A DNA stretch of 64,000 bases, taken from positions 62,001 through 126,000 of the forward strand of contig JALPRQ010000001.1 in the NCBI GenBank assembly GCA_023630215.1. The letters run 5' to 3'. Within the stretch, counting starts at the first letter, position 1. The number at the start of each line of letters is the position of its first letter. Of this stretch, positions 8,787 through 17,461 are shown one piece after another. The DNA is from Rhodobacteraceae bacterium NBU2976 (GTDB taxonomy: Bacteria > Pseudomonadota > Alphaproteobacteria > Rhodobacterales > Rhodobacteraceae). Below the pieces are notes generated by a model that saw nothing but the letters and a program-made list of their open reading frames with translations, made no database searches and was not told the DNA's origin. A program made the translations under genes and the position numbers.

Positions 8787-9233
8787 CTATTTCCATATGT
8801 TTTTGCTGCGACGAAATTCGATGTTGAACCGCTCGAATTCCTCTCGCTGTTGTATAGTCAGTTCGGTGGAATTTGCTGATCGGTTGAAGCTAGGAAAGAT
8901 GTCGACGTTAAAGTCTTCAAGGACCACGCTGCCACAACTGAAACACCTTGGAGGTGCTTTAAAACTGAATGCGCCACCGCATTCGCAAAAGCTCAACATT
9001 TCCTCAAGTTCACGTTCTTTTCGATCACGAGTTTCAGGCGACATATCCCCGCTAAAGTATCCGCGCGGAACTTTCGGATCGTAATATGAGATTTCGACGC
9101 TTTTTGCACAGCACCAACAATTGAGCTTCCACTCATCATAGAATGGCGATCTGTCTACCCGAAACAACTCGAAACCACATTCCGGACAATCAAAGTAATT
9201 CGCGTTCAGCCAGTTATCTTCTTGCTCCGTCAA
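8787..9233 (-). CDS. Hypothetical double zinc-ribbon protein
   Basis: I do not recognise the family. The protein carries three CxxC knuckles (CPECGFEL, CWCCAKSV, CFSCGSVV) and a CECGG, enough for two zinc ribbons, and then a charged C-terminal helix (IQQREEFERFNIEFRRSK). There is no ATG at the front. A TTG at 9233 has AGGAA seven bases ahead and gives 148 residues; the open frame reaches back to another TTG at 9314 without a visible ribosome site. It ends three bases before nth. Base composition is slightly more AT-rich than nth. A role in nucleic-acid binding is possible but is inference only. Confidence 0.6.
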   Translation of the reverse strand: MTEQEDNWLNANYFDCPECGFELFRVDRSPFYDEWKLNCWCCAKSVEISYYDPKVPRGYFSGDMSPETRDRKERELEEMLSFCECGGAFSFKAPPRCFSCGSVVLEDFNVDIFPSFNRSANSTELTIQQREEFERFNIEFRRSKNIWK

Positions 9234-9356
9234 TTGTGGTTTCCTTGGTAATTCAATTCGTCGTTCCTGATACCGTCTCGACAAGGGCGGAAGAACGCAA
9301 GCAAAAAACCGCAAGAAACGGGTGGCAAAGTGATGCGGTGGCGCTAGATTACACCC

Positions 9357-10202
9357 ATGAACCAGCTACCGCCCAAAGCCCCCTATCATTATGCCGTCAT
9401 CGACCGGGCGATCCGGTATTTGGATGAGCATTCCGACCGTCAACCCTCACTTGAGGAAACCGCCGCTGCCGTTGGCCTGTCGCCCGCGCATTTTCAGCGG
9501 GTGTTCAGCCAGTGGGTCGGGGTCAGCCCAAAGAAATATCTGCAGTATCTGACACTGGATCACGCGCGGGATTTGTTGAAGAACCGCCTGACCTTGCTGG
9601 ATACCGCCGCCGAAACGGGGCTCAGCGGGTCAAGCCGGTTACATGACCTGTTCATCAAGTGGGAGGCAATGACGCCCGGCGAATATGCACTGGGCGGCGA
9701 GGGTTTGACTATTACCTATGGCTGGTTCAATTCACCCTTTGGCGAAGTGCTGGCCATGGGCACGGACAGGGGCCTCTGCGGGATGGCGTTCGCGGACGAG
9801 GTCGGACGCGACGAAGCCTGGCGCGACATGACCGCACGTTGGCCCGCCGCGACCTTCACCGAAAACCCCGCCCGCCTGATGCCATGGGTCGGCGCGGCGT
9901 TTGGGCAAACAGGCGAAACCGCCCTCCACCTGATCGGCGCGCCGTTTCAGGTGAAAGTGTGGGAGGCGTTGCTGAACATCCCCTCCGGCCACGTCACAAC
10001 CTATTCCGAAATCGCCAACCGCATCGGCAGTCCGAAGGCCACCCGCGCCGTTGGCACCGCAGTCGGGCGCAACCCGGTAAGCTGGCTGATCCCCTGCCAT
10101 CGTGCGATCCGCAAATCCGGCGGTTTGGGCGGCTATCACTGGGGACTTCCGGTGAAACGCGCCATGCTGGCCTATGAGGCAGCACGGCTAGAGGCCAGTT
10201 AG
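9357..10202 (+). CDS. AraC-type regulator fused to methylated-DNA-cysteine methyltransferase (Ada-like)
   Basis: A 281-residue fusion. Residues 1-105 hold two AraC-type helix-turn-helix units (SLEETAAAVGLSPAHFQRVF and LLDTAAETGLSGSSRLHDLF). Residues 110-280 are an O6-alkylguanine-DNA alkyltransferase with the acceptor motif IPCHRAI and the following GGLGGYHWG. It lacks the N-terminal zinc/phosphotriester domain of E. coli Ada, so it cannot use Ada's usual methyl-phosphotriester switch. Alkyl transfer to the PCHR Cys would repair O6-methylguanine; the regulator half may act on its own or alk-type genes. It is transcribed divergently from the zinc-ribbon gene. Confidence 0.93.
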   Translation: MNQLPPKAPYHYAVIDRAIRYLDEHSDRQPSLEETAAAVGLSPAHFQRVFSQWVGVSPKKYLQYLTLDHARDLLKNRLTLLDTAAETGLSGSSRLHDLFIKWEAMTPGEYALGGEGLTITYGWFNSPFGEVLAMGTDRGLCGMAFADEVGRDEAWRDMTARWPAATFTENPARLMPWVGAAFGQTGETALHLIGAPFQVKVWEALLNIPSGHVTTYSEIANRIGSPKATRAVGTAVGRNPVSWLIPCHRAIRKSGGLGGYHWGLPVKRAMLAYEAARLEAS

Positions 10203-10324
10203 GCGAGACTCCGCCGAAATCCTTGGCTTCACAACCGCGTTACGGTAATCTTACTTGCAAGCGTTACGAGTGCGTCGGTTAATGGTATCAGGTGATTAAC
10301 CAGATCAAAAAGGGATCCAAGGAC

Positions 10325-10966
10325 ATGGTAGGTTTTAAATCAATTGGTATTCTGGCAGTTGCCGGGACCGCACTTCTGGCAGGCTGTACCAATTCGGATG
10401 GCACACGCAACAACACAGGCACGGGTGTCGGTGTTGGGGCGGCACTGGGGGCCGTACTGGGTGCGGCTGTGGCTGAAGATGATCGCGACGGCGCAATTGT
10501 TGGTGGCATCGTCGGGGCCGCGATTGGTGGGGCCATTGGCGCTGATCTTGATCGGCAAGAAGCAGAATTGCGCGCCGCCATGGGAAGTGACGTGAAGATC
10601 GTCAACACCGGAAGTCAGCTGGTTGTTTCCTTGCCGGAATCTATCACCTTCCCGACCAATTCGTCGGTTGTGAAAGCCAGCCTTCAGGATGATCTTCTGG
10701 AACTCGCGCAGATCATTAACAAATACCCCAACACAACGATCGAAGTGGTCGGCCACACAGATAATACCGGCACGCTGGAATATAATCAGGCCCTGTCCGA
10801 GCAACGTGCACGTGCTGTTCGCGGCATTCTGATCAGTGGTGGCGTCAGCGGGAACAGGATCGTTGCCTATGGCGCGGGCGAGACTCGGCCGGTGGCGTCA
10901 AACGCGGATGCTGCGGGTCGGCAGGCAAATCGTCGGGTCGAAATCTATATCACGCCAAACGGCTGA
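10325..10966 (+). CDS. OmpA-family lipoprotein (YiaD-like)
   Basis: A 213-residue outer-membrane lipoprotein that should tether the envelope to peptidoglycan. The signal peptide ends in a lipobox LLAGC (Cys near residue 21). A glycine-zipper segment follows (GAALGAVLGAAV and GIVGAAIGGAIG, residues 38-75). The C-terminal half is an OmpA domain with VVGHTDNTG and NQALSEQRARAVR, the peptidoglycan-binding signature. The ATG at 10325 is preferred to a GTG at 10292 because it gives a compact lipoprotein signal and has AAGGGA upstream. A strong terminator follows, so it is a single-gene unit. Confidence 0.92.
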   Translation: MVGFKSIGILAVAGTALLAGCTNSDGTRNNTGTGVGVGAALGAVLGAAVAEDDRDGAIVGGIVGAAIGGAIGADLDRQEAELRAAMGSDVKIVNTGSQLVVSLPESITFPTNSSVVKASLQDDLLELAQIINKYPNTTIEVVGHTDNTGTLEYNQALSEQRARAVRGILISGGVSGNRIVAYGAGETRPVASNADAAGRQANRRVEIYITPNG

Positions 10967-10986
10967 TCTACGGATCATATGAATTC

Positions 10987-11017
10987 AAAAGGGGCGATTA
11001 TTCGTCCCTTTTTTTTG
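10987..11017 (+). terminator. Intrinsic terminator after the OmpA-like gene
   Basis: A 9-bp stem AAAGGGGCG/CGTCCCTTT (one G-U pair) around a six-base loop is followed by eight or more T. It sits 20 bases after the stop codon of the OmpA-like gene. Confidence 0.9.
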
Positions 11018-11078
11018 TTTTGTTGCTATATATTCAGATATTGGTCTATTTAAAACGATCCAATTTTCAGGAGAATTC

Positions 11079-11846
11079 ATGCCCTTTCAGAAGATTTCTC
11101 AGGAAAAAGTGGCACGTGCCATTGTCCGTCAGGTCGAAAACCTGATCCTGAGAGGAATTCTGAAACCTGGCGAGCGATTACCCTCGGAACGTGATTTGGC
11201 AACCAAGATGGATGTCTCTCGCCCGTCAATCCGCGAGGCCATCAACGAACTGGAAATGCGTCAACTGGTCGAAACCCGACCCGGGTCCGGCGTTTTTGTG
11301 GCGCAGGTTCTGGGATCGGCATTCTCGCCCGCGCTTGTGGCGCTGTTTTCCAGTCATAAAGAGGCGCTGTACGACTATATCGCCTTTCGTCGCGACCTTG
11401 AGGGAATGGCTGCCGAACGCGCCGCAACACATGCGGGGGATACTGATATCGACGTGATCCGGCATATCTTCTGTCGAATGGAAGCCGCACACGAAAAGCG
11501 CAATCCAACGTTAGAAGCGACGCTGGATGCGGAGTTCCACATGGCCATTGTCGAAGCCGCACATAACGTCATCATGCTGCACATGATGCGATCGATGTTT
11601 GAAATGCTGCAAGCGGGCGTGTTTTATAATCGCTCACTTCTGTTTGAAAACAGGTCTACCCGCAGTGCGCTTTTGCAACAGCACCGTGCCATTTACGACG
11701 CGATTCTTGCTCGCAATCCGGCCAAAGCACGCTCGGCCGTCAATGCCCATCTGGACTTCATCGAATTGGCGATGCGCGAACAGGAACAAAGTGACCACCA
11801 CGAAGACACAGCGCGCAAACGCTACCAACACAAGAAAGCACAATAG
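11079..11846 (+). CDS. GntR/FadR-family transcriptional regulator
   Basis: A 255-residue regulator with an N-terminal winged helix (RQVENLILRGILKPGERLPS, then RDLATKMDVSRPSIREAINE) and a C-terminal FCD ligand-binding domain (FRRDLEGMAAERAA, DAEFHMAIVEAAHN, HRAIYDAILARNP). In this family the FCD domain usually binds a metal and a small organic acid. PdhR, LldR and GlcC are the closest well-known types. The next gene starts with GTG inside its stop codon (TAGTG), so they may be co-transcribed. Its targets are not visible from sequence. Confidence 0.9.
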   Translation: MPFQKISQEKVARAIVRQVENLILRGILKPGERLPSERDLATKMDVSRPSIREAINELEMRQLVETRPGSGVFVAQVLGSAFSPALVALFSSHKEALYDYIAFRRDLEGMAAERAATHAGDTDIDVIRHIFCRMEAAHEKRNPTLEATLDAEFHMAIVEAAHNVIMLHMMRSMFEMLQAGVFYNRSLLFENRSTRSALLQQHRAIYDAILARNPAKARSAVNAHLDFIELAMREQEQSDHHEDTARKRYQHKKAQ

Positions 11847-12718
11847 TGCCGTCGCTGTTTGTATTTGGGTATGGGTATTCCGCCACAGAAATCGGCCGCC
11901 AGCTGCTGGCGGAGGGTTGGGAAGTGCATGGCACAACCCGATCCCCGGACAAGGCCAAATCTTTGCAACAATCTGGGATCCATGCGCATGTCTGGCCGGG
12001 CACAGATATTCTTTCATATCTGGACCAGACGACGCATCTGCTGATCTCCTCGGGTCCTGACGAGCAGGGAGATCCGGTTCTGAATGCGCTGGGTGACGAG
12101 CTTCGTGCCCGCAAGGACGGGTTCGATTGGGTTGGTTACCTGTCCACAACCGGGGTTTATGGCAATCGCGACGGCGACTGGGTAACCGAGGCCGACCCAC
12201 TGCATCCGGCGACACGGCGTGGTCAATTGCGGGTAGAGGCGGAAGCCTTATGGAGGGCGCTTGGTTTGCCGCTGCATATTTTTAGGTTGGCGGGAATCTA
12301 CGGACCCGGGCGCGGACCCTTCAGCAAGGTGCGCAATGGCACAGCACAACGGATCATCAAGCCGGGACAGGTGTTCAGTCGCATCCATGTTGAAGATATC
12401 GCCCAGACGGTGATCGCCTCGATCCGGCAACCAAGTCCGGGGGCAATCTATAATGTCTGTGACAATGATCCTGCGCCGCCCGAAGATGTCATCGCCGAAG
12501 CGGCACGGTTGTTGGGGATGCCAATTCCTGCCGCCATTCCTTTTGAGACGGCTGATCTGTCGCCAATGGCGCGCAGTTTCTATGCCGAATCCAAGAAAGT
12601 CTCGAACCGTCGAATCATCGAGGAACTGGGGGTAAACCTCCGCTATCCAGATTATCGATCAGGCTTACGTGCCCTGCTGGCCGCTGAAAGCAAAAAGAAT
12701 CCCAAGGATTCCCGGTAG
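11846..12718 (+). CDS. NAD-dependent epimerase/dehydratase family protein (YeeZ-like SDR)
   Basis: A 290-residue atypical short-chain dehydrogenase. The Rossmann motif near the N-terminus is FGYGYSATEIGRQLL, the short GxGYxxxxI form seen in YeeZ/YlbE-type proteins. YLSTTGVYGNRDG and FRLAGIYGPGRGPF are typical of sugar-nucleotide epimerase relatives. No reaction is established for this subgroup. The start is a GTG overlapping the stop of the GntR gene. The gene ends 86 bases before yjbH-like, with no clear terminator. Confidence 0.82.
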   Translation: MPSLFVFGYGYSATEIGRQLLAEGWEVHGTTRSPDKAKSLQQSGIHAHVWPGTDILSYLDQTTHLLISSGPDEQGDPVLNALGDELRARKDGFDWVGYLSTTGVYGNRDGDWVTEADPLHPATRRGQLRVEAEALWRALGLPLHIFRLAGIYGPGRGPFSKVRNGTAQRIIKPGQVFSRIHVEDIAQTVIASIRQPSPGAIYNVCDNDPAPPEDVIAEAARLLGMPIPAAIPFETADLSPMARSFYAESKKVSNRRIIEELGVNLRYPDYRSGLRALLAAESKKNPKDSR

Positions 12719-12804
12719 TTTGCGCAAAAGGTCTCGCCAATCCGGTCTCTGATGGATAGAAAAGGGGTCAAACTGCCTAACTTGCTCTGCTCGGTATTCT
12801 GTCT

Positions 12805-14820
12805 ATGACTATAACTTTGTTGCGAACCATATCTTTGACCTCTGCGATGTTCGCCGCAGGGATGGCAAACGCTCAGACGGCCAGCTATGGCTTGAACGGC
12901 GGCTCGGGCCTGATCGATATGCCCACAGCGGCAGTTCTCCCGGATGGTGAAACCGCCTTTACTTTCACCTCGACCGAGAACAGCTTCAACGGAACATTGA
13001 CTTTCCAGCTTTTGCCGAACCTGGAAACCTCGGTGCATTTTACCACCTTGAATGGCTGGGGCGGTGGCACGCTATACGACAAGAGCATTGATCTTAAATA
13101 TCAGATTCTGGACGAAAACGGCATGTGGCCGGCACTGGCCATCGGCTTCCGAGATTTTGCGTCGAACGGAGCATTCAGTTCTGAATATCTTGTGGCCACG
13201 AAAAGCTTTGGCGATTCCCTTTCCCTGTCCGCTGGCCTTGGTTGGGGACGCCTCGGAAGTTACAATCCACTTTTCTCGATGGGGACCCGCCCTGCGGCCA
13301 CCAGCACATCTGTTGATGTCGATCACATGTTCTCGGGTGACGTTGCCCTGTTTGGGGGGATCGAATGGGATACACCGATCAAGGGATTATCGCTAAAGGC
13401 GGAATATTCGTCGGACGCCTATGTGCAAGAAGTTGGGTTCGGTCTGGTCGAACGTAACAGCCCCTTCAACTTTGGTCTGGAATATCAGCCGTTTGGTGGG
13501 GTGTCGTTCGGGGCCTATTACAATCATGGTTCGGAATTCGGATTGCGGTTGACCTTGTTTGCCAACCCGAACCGTCCGGTTGTTGATCCCGATCTGGGTT
13601 CTGGTCCGGTCCCGGTCAATGCCCGCCCTGCCGGGTATAACGCGGACACAAGCTGGGCAAATAGCACTGCTGCGCAGGACGCCGTGGTTATGGCCCTGAT
13701 CCCACTTCTGGCGGCCGAAGGCATCACCTTGGAAGAGGCACGCCTCACCGGTACCTCCATCGACCTTTACATCCGCAACAATTCCAAACCGCAAACAACC
13801 AAGGCTATGGGACGGATTGCACGTATGCTGACCGTCGCCCTTCCGCCGTCGATCGAAATTATTCGTATCACTCCCTTGGGTGGACCCGTGGCGGTGACGA
13901 CTGTTGAAATCCGCCGCTCGGATATCGAGGCGCAGGTGGAACGTCCCAATGCTGGCCCGGACAGCTTCCGTTCGGCCGTATTCACTGACGCCCAAAACAC
14001 GTTGGGTGACGGCGCTTGGACGCGCGATGTCTTCCCGAATTTCAGCTGGTCGCTGAACCCACGCCTGCCCATTGAATTGGCCACGGGTGGCGAGGCGGGT
14101 AGTTTCGAACTCCAATTGGGGGCATCGGCGAGCTATCAACTTGGACGTGGCTTGTCCCTGAACGGGTCGTTGTCGCAATTGATCTATAGCTCTACGGATG
14201 GGGTAGCGGACAGCGGTCCGAAATTGACCCGTCTGACCGCGGACTACGTCACCAAACTGAACCCATCCACCTATGCGCGCGTGTCTGCGGGGTATCTTGA
14301 CGGAAATTATACGGGTGTTGATGGCGAAATATTGTGGAAGCCCACGAACCAGAATTGGGGCTTGGGGCTGGAACTGGCTGTTGCGCTGGAACGCGATGGT
14401 GGCACATTTGCCGGTTTGACTGACGAGCAGGCCTATCAGGCGATGGGGTCGTTCTATTGGGATACCGGATATTACGGTCTGGAAGTTCAGATCGACGCCG
14501 GACAATATATCGGTGGTGACGTAGGTTCGACCTTCAAACTTTCGCGGCGTTTCGAAAATGGCTGGGAAGTGTCGGGATTTGTTACCGTCACTGATATGCC
14601 TTTCTCGGAATTTGGCGAGGGCAACTTTGCCAAAGGTATTTCCGTTACCATCCCGCTGCGCTGGACACTACCTTCGGAAACCCGCTCTAACACGACGCTG
14701 TCACTTGGCACCTCGGGCGAAGGCGGCAAGCTGATCGGAATTGGCAACAGATTGTATCCGATGATCCGTGATTATGACGTGCAGGATTATTACGACAGCT
14801 GGGGGGCTTTCTGGCAATGA
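12805..14820 (+). CDS. YjbH-domain outer-membrane protein
   Basis: A 671-residue secreted protein of the YjbH/GfcD family linked to extracellular polysaccharide or capsule export. The signal peptide ends at ANAQTA near residue 23. The mature start SYGLNGGSGLIDMPTAAVLP is the family hallmark (GxxGLxxxPTA). Many aromatic-ending beta-type strands run to a C-terminus with SLGTSGEGGKLIGIGNRLYP and a final W-Q, consistent with an outer-membrane barrel. It overlaps the YjbF-type gene by 4 bases. Only the H and F partners of the E. coli yjbEFGH set are here. Confidence 0.88.
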   Translation: MTITLLRTISLTSAMFAAGMANAQTASYGLNGGSGLIDMPTAAVLPDGETAFTFTSTENSFNGTLTFQLLPNLETSVHFTTLNGWGGGTLYDKSIDLKYQILDENGMWPALAIGFRDFASNGAFSSEYLVATKSFGDSLSLSAGLGWGRLGSYNPLFSMGTRPAATSTSVDVDHMFSGDVALFGGIEWDTPIKGLSLKAEYSSDAYVQEVGFGLVERNSPFNFGLEYQPFGGVSFGAYYNHGSEFGLRLTLFANPNRPVVDPDLGSGPVPVNARPAGYNADTSWANSTAAQDAVVMALIPLLAAEGITLEEARLTGTSIDLYIRNNSKPQTTKAMGRIARMLTVALPPSIEIIRITPLGGPVAVTTVEIRRSDIEAQVERPNAGPDSFRSAVFTDAQNTLGDGAWTRDVFPNFSWSLNPRLPIELATGGEAGSFELQLGASASYQLGRGLSLNGSLSQLIYSSTDGVADSGPKLTRLTADYVTKLNPSTYARVSAGYLDGNYTGVDGEILWKPTNQNWGLGLELAVALERDGGTFAGLTDEQAYQAMGSFYWDTGYYGLEVQIDAGQYIGGDVGSTFKLSRRFENGWEVSGFVTVTDMPFSEFGEGNFAKGISVTIPLRWTLPSETRSNTTLSLGTSGEGGKLIGIGNRLYPMIRDYDVQDYYDSWGAFWQ

Positions 14821-15527
14821 TCCGGAAAGCTTTTCTTCTGCTGGTTTCCGCCAGCCTTCTTGCTGCATGCTCATCAGGTGGTGGGACAAGTCCGGTTGTT
14901 GGCGCAATCAAAGGGGTTATCCTGCCCACCCTTGGATTAGGTGACGAAGAGGAGACCTCTGCACCAACTGCAACGGACGCCCCCACCACCCTAACACGAG
15001 AGATGATCGTGCAATCGGGTCTGGCCTTCATTCGGGCCAATATTGACGGGGACCCCGTGACCAACGTGTTGACAGGGACCTCGCTCAATGGGGCCTATGT
15101 CACCTATGTTTCGGGGTTTAAACAATCCATCTCGGTCAAGGGGACATTGGTCACTGCTACGCGTGGACTTGGCAGCGATCTTCTGTCGGTGGCGGATTCA
15201 CCCAACGACCCAATCGCAAACATGACACCAATCGCCAATTGGCCGACGGAAAGCTATGATCGCAGCTACCGTTTCTCGGGCACGGGCCCGGGAGGCACAC
15301 TTGTCACCGTATCCTGCCGCTTGACCCGGCAGGCGCCGATGCAGATCACCATCGTCGAAGTCACCTATGACGTTGTGGCCTTCATCGAAGCCTGTAGCGG
15401 CGACGGGGTGTCTTTCAACAATATTCATCTGGCAGACAAGGACGGCCAAATCTGGCAGACCCGTCAATGGGTTGGTGAGGGATTGGGAATCCTGAATATT
15501 GAAGTGCTAGAGCCAGTAACCCTATAA
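14817..15527 (+). CDS. YjbF/GfcB-family lipoprotein
   Basis: A 236-residue lipoprotein whose signal ends in LLAAC (Cys near residue 18). The body (MIVQSGLAFIRANIDGDP, YVTYVSGFKQSISVKG, and a C-terminal ADKDGQIWQTRQWVGEGLG) fits the YjbF/GfcB polysaccharide-associated family. The ATGA overlap with the YjbH-like gene couples their translation, and a terminator follows directly. In E. coli the family partners work in secretion of a polysaccharide; which polysaccharide is handled here cannot be read from the sequence. Confidence 0.87.
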   Translation: MIRKAFLLLVSASLLAACSSGGGTSPVVGAIKGVILPTLGLGDEEETSAPTATDAPTTLTREMIVQSGLAFIRANIDGDPVTNVLTGTSLNGAYVTYVSGFKQSISVKGTLVTATRGLGSDLLSVADSPNDPIANMTPIANWPTESYDRSYRFSGTGPGGTLVTVSCRLTRQAPMQITIVEVTYDVVAFIEACSGDGVSFNNIHLADKDGQIWQTRQWVGEGLGILNIEVLEPVTL

Positions 15528-15553
15528 AAAAGGCAGCCAATTGGCTGCCTTTT
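15528..15553. terminator. Bidirectional intrinsic terminator
   Basis: A perfect palindrome AAAGGCAGCC-AATT-GGCTGCCTTT is flanked by A-runs on the left and T-runs on the right. It can end both the yjbF-like transcript (+) and the L,D-transpeptidase transcript (-). Confidence 0.9.
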
Positions 15554-15575
15554 CTGTCTGTAAAACGTGCTCTGC

Positions 15576-16163
15576 TCAGATCAACAGAACCTGTGCACCT
15601 ACATCGACATAGCCGAACAATTCTTCGATCTGTTCATTATAAAGCCCGATACATCCGTTCGACGACTGGCGTCCAATCTTGCGCGTGTCGTTGGTGCCGT
15701 GAATCCGGTAATATTGCCAACCTAGATACAAGGCGTGTGTACCCAGCGGATTCTCGGGACCGGGCGCGATATAGGGCGGGTATTCCGGATTGCGTTCCAG
15801 CATCGACGGTGTTGGGCGCCAATCGGGACCAACCTTTTTCTGAACAACGGAGGTCCGACCCAAACGGGTCATCTCGCGCGTCAACGGGACACTGACCGGA
15901 TAAATCAAATGCATGGACCCGTCTTCAGGCCAAAAATGCAGCGTGCGCGCCTGAATATCCACCAGGATCGCCCCGTTACGCAAAGAGTTGAAATAAGCAT
16001 CCCACGACCGGGTGATATAGCTGCTGGTCCGGATCGTCACCGTGCCTTCAGCAATCTCTGCGCCAACCTGTTGTGCCCTGAGCACAGACGGTGCTGCCAA
16101 CCCGAATGCCATTGCCGAAGCGGCAAAGGCCCGCCGCGAGTAGGTTTTTTTGACATCAGACAT
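15576..16163 (-). CDS. L,D-transpeptidase (YkuD family), Tat-type signal
   Basis: A 195-residue periplasmic L,D-transpeptidase that would cross-link peptidoglycan or attach proteins to it. The catalytic motif is HGTNDT followed by RQSSNGCIGLYN, with the nucleophile Cys near 171. The usual SHGCIR/SNGCIR has Gly in place of the last Arg here, a mild deviation. The N-terminus has a twin-arginine look (TYSRRAFAASAMAFGLAAPS), so export through Tat is plausible. It is convergent with the yjbF-like gene across a shared terminator. Confidence 0.92.
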   Translation of the reverse strand: MSDVKKTYSRRAFAASAMAFGLAAPSVLRAQQVGAEIAEGTVTIRTSSYITRSWDAYFNSLRNGAILVDIQARTLHFWPEDGSMHLIYPVSVPLTREMTRLGRTSVVQKKVGPDWRPTPSMLERNPEYPPYIAPGPENPLGTHALYLGWQYYRIHGTNDTRKIGRQSSNGCIGLYNEQIEELFGYVDVGAQVLLI

Positions 16164-16321
16164 AGAATCATCCCCATACGAAAACAGGTGCGGAACATAA
16201 GATAAGAACGAGGAAACCGCAAATCACGAGCAGTTGACGTTTTTAGTGAATAAAAACTGATATTTGAAACCTGTGGCCTTTCGCTGTAAGAAAAGCCGGA
16301 TTTTACTTTTGGAGTGTGGGT

Positions 16322-16864
16322 ATGAGTCGTCTCACTGCCTTTTTGTTTGTTGTCCTGCTGACCTTATCAGGGTGCGTCGATCCCGCCACTGATCCTAACC
16401 GGGATCCTGACGCCGATGCAGGTACAATCTCGCCATTCATGGCGGGCCCAATTCGTCTGCGTCATCTGGACGCAATCAACGCCCTGCGCGCAGAACGTGG
16501 ATTGCAGCCTTTGCAAATGTCCGCCGAACTGATTGCCGCGGCGGAGACCCACGCCCGTGATATCGCCAACCAACAGCGCGCCTGGAACTATGGTTCGGAC
16601 GCGTCATCGCCTCAAAAACGCGCGGATCGTGCGGGATTTGGTGGCGAAGTGAGGGGTGAAAACGTCGCTGAAACCTTCAAAACTGATATCTATGTTTTGC
16701 GAGAATGGTTGCGGGGCGGCACGTCCCGTCAATCGATCCTTGATCCCAACGCCACACATATCGGACTGGGCTGGTATCAGGAACCCAACGGGAAACTGTG
16801 GTGGGTACAGGTGATTGGATCGCGTGCCGTCGCGGTGCCGATGACTACGGCACAATTACAATAG
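16322..16864 (+). CDS. CAP/SCP-domain lipoprotein
   Basis: A 180-residue lipoprotein with lipobox LSGC and a CAP (cysteine-rich secretory/PR-1) domain of the bacterial YkwD kind. Key segments are HLDAINALRAERGLQPLQ, AAAETHARDIANQQ and GLGWYQEPNGKLWWVQVIG. The ATG at 16322 has GGAG seven bases ahead and is preferred to a GTG at 16316. Its last 20 bases overlap the tail of the convergent L,D-transpeptidase gene. Function of bacterial CAP proteins is poorly known; placement between two transpeptidases points to cell-wall work. Confidence 0.85.
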   Translation: MSRLTAFLFVVLLTLSGCVDPATDPNRDPDADAGTISPFMAGPIRLRHLDAINALRAERGLQPLQMSAELIAAAETHARDIANQQRAWNYGSDASSPQKRADRAGFGGEVRGENVAETFKTDIYVLREWLRGGTSRQSILDPNATHIGLGWYQEPNGKLWWVQVIGSRAVAVPMTTAQLQ

Positions 16865-17351
16865 GCGTTCCAACCTGAACCATTGACCAGATCTCTTCGA
16901 TCTCGCGATTGGTGACGGCGATACAGCCCGCCGTCCAGTCGCGCTTGAAATGGTCCCAGAATCGGGTCGGACCGCCATGGATAAAGATGTCCCCGCCCGG
17001 ATCGACCCCCAAGGCTTCAGCCTCGGCGCGATCATTTTCGTCCGGATAGGAAATACCCAGGCTAAGATGATAGGCGCTATTGGGATTCATCCGATCGATG
17101 AAATAGGTCCCTTCCGGGGTGCGGCCGTCGCCAAATGCCATCTTATCCCCGACGGGCTGATCCCCCAGATCAACCTCGTAACTGCGCAAAACTGTGGTGT
17201 TATTGAACAGCACCAGCTTGCGCTCGGATTTATAAAGCACGATCAAATCCGCCATCGGGGATGTTGTCGTCATCACGACGGGTTCTGCGCGGACACCACA
17301 TGTCCACACCAACATGAAAACTACCGTCAACGCGGTCACGAACTTGGTCAT
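16845..17351 (-). CDS. L,D-transpeptidase (YkuD family)
   Basis: A 168-residue exported L,D-transpeptidase, the second in this neighbourhood. The signal peptide is MTKFVTALTVVFMLVWTCGV ending in RAEP. The active site is HGGPTRFWDHFKRDWTAGCI, nucleophile Cys near residue 143. The longer reading frame begins with a GTG at 17411, but its extra residues are polar and would hide the signal peptide, so the ATG at 17351 is chosen. It resembles short ErfK/YafK-like enzymes rather than the Tat-signal paralogue at 15576. Confidence 0.9.
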   Translation of the reverse strand: MTKFVTALTVVFMLVWTCGVRAEPVVMTTTSPMADLIVLYKSERKLVLFNNTTVLRSYEVDLGDQPVGDKMAFGDGRTPEGTYFIDRMNPNSAYHLSLGISYPDENDRAEAEALGVDPGGDIFIHGGPTRFWDHFKRDWTAGCIAVTNREIEEIWSMVQVGTPIVIVP

Positions 17352-17461
17352 TTCAGATTCTCTGCTTTGCCTGCCTACGGATTTTTTCCGCTTATGGGGG
17401 TTAAATGGCACAAAATTGCGGCATTTTCCAGACAGAGAATATGTCAGTGTTTACTTATTGA

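Noticed and set aside
13393-14505. Open frame of 370 codons on the minus strand inside the YjbH-like gene
   Set aside because: Its translation is a basic, low-order sequence without domains, while the plus strand carries the full YjbH family protein.
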